A DNA stretch of 11,913 nt from a bacterium. Its GTDB lineage: Bacteria > Patescibacteriota > Minisyncoccia > Moranbacterales > DUUL01. Positions within the stretch are counted from its first letter, which is position 1. Every line of letters begins with the position of its first letter. A program made the position numbers and the translations under genes. The DNA lies in the NCBI GenBank assembly GCA_030641245.1, contig DAOWHU010000015.1, forward strand, positions 1 through 11,913. The letters are read 5' to 3'. Positions 11,584-11,913 of this stretch are shown one piece after another. The notes beneath the pieces are model-generated. The model was not told the origin of the DNA. It saw nothing but the letters and a program-made list of their open reading frames with translations, and did not search any database.

Positions 11584-11913
11584 ATGACTTGGTTCACCTT
11601 TTCTTTGTTCTCCATTTTTGCCATTGCTTTCGCCGAATTAACCCAACAACACCTGTTAACTTCCGCAAAACCCTTCAGCGCCAGAACTAGTGCAGTTCTA
11701 ACTTTCTTATTTCAATCCCTCCTAACACTGCCTCTGATTTTCTTTCTTGGATTATCCGATCAATTATTTTCAATTTTTCAGATGCCTCTTTTCGGAATAG
11801 TTTTATTTTTCTCATTTTTTTCATCCTTATCAGCGATTTTCTACCTGAAAAGTCTTAAGGTGAAAAACATTAGTTTATCAGCTATTCTGATATTCTCTTC
11901 GGCTTTGATATCA
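11584..11913 (+). CDS. EamA-type transporter, N-terminal part (runs off the window)
   Basis: From the ATG at 11584, 110 codons remain open to the last base. The peptide begins MTWFTFSLFSIFAIAFAELT and shows about four hydrophobic helices (roughly 3-17, 37-54, 66-85, 97-110). LKVKNISLSAILIFSSALIS near the end is the loop plus next helix typical of the first EamA domain. It is therefore probably a second DMT-superfamily transporter. It shows no close similarity by eye to the one at 7414-8283. No Shine-Dalgarno site is seen. The upstream DNA contains the small inverted repeat ATTGAT/ATCAAT (11533-11556), but no promoter that I would defend. Confidence 0.75.
   Translation, partial: MTWFTFSLFSIFAIAFAELTQQHLLTSAKPFSARTSAVLTFLFQSLLTLPLIFFLGLSDQLFSIFQMPLFGIVLFFSFFSSLSAIFYLKSLKVKNISLSAILIFSSALIS

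Overview
The window is AT-rich bacterial DNA. Its genes, spacing and style suggest a member of the Candidate Phyla Radiation (Patescibacteria). The signs are small single-copy housekeeping proteins, an Obg that stops after the G domain, several proteins held by one N-terminal membrane helix, few classical Shine-Dalgarno sites, and long AT-rich imperfect palindromes between genes. This placement is inference; the window has no rRNA or other marker that fixes the lineage. No tRNA, rRNA, CRISPR array or transposase was recognised.

Layout from left to right. (1) 1-84 holds the first 28 codons of a minus-strand membrane-anchored protein with a good promoter. (2) 323-1399 is a membrane-anchored parallel beta-helix protein, apparently translated from a leaderless mRNA. 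(3) 1499-1846 is a MazG-like pyrophosphohydrolase, bracketed by two copies of a short hairpin repeat. It shares a bidirectional terminator with (4) aspS (2036-3820, minus). (5) 3833-5053 contains a large palindromic element, a structured RNA unit on the minus strand (about 4252 to 4060), an unknown 117-residue gene on the plus strand (4419-4772) and a second short minus-strand unit (about 4952 to 4785) that may encode a 27-residue peptide. (6) 5054-6097 (minus) is a PP-loop thiouridylase-like protein with a C-terminal region resembling an NFACT-R type RNA-binding domain. (7) About 6408 to 6265 (minus) is a third short unit. It has a perfect consensus promoter, strong secondary structure, a terminator and a small ORF whose Shine-Dalgarno sequence can be masked. 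(8) 6519-8283 (minus) is a three-gene operon: an EamA-type transporter, a VTT/DedA-like membrane protein and an unknown 69-residue protein. (9) 8510-8845 (plus) is a peptidoglycan-binding-like protein with the best ribosome binding site in the window. (10) 8938-10155 (minus) is a membrane-tethered exported protein of unknown, possibly TIM-barrel, type. (11) 10396-11364 (minus) is obg. (12) 11584-11913 (plus) is the start of a second EamA-type transporter.

Most recognisable genes serve translation and its upkeep (aspS, the tRNA-thiolation-like protein, obg), nucleotide clean-up (MazG-like) or the cell envelope (beta-helix, peptidoglycan-binding-like, exported enzyme-like, transporters). The most unusual content is non-coding. 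Three compact minus-strand units between 4060 and 6443 each have their own promoter and intrinsic terminator, strong inverted repeats, and no recognised family. In addition, a 62-63 bp palindromic element with about 58 identical positions lies in the presumed 5' leaders of both the thiouridylase-like gene and obg, more than 5 kb apart.
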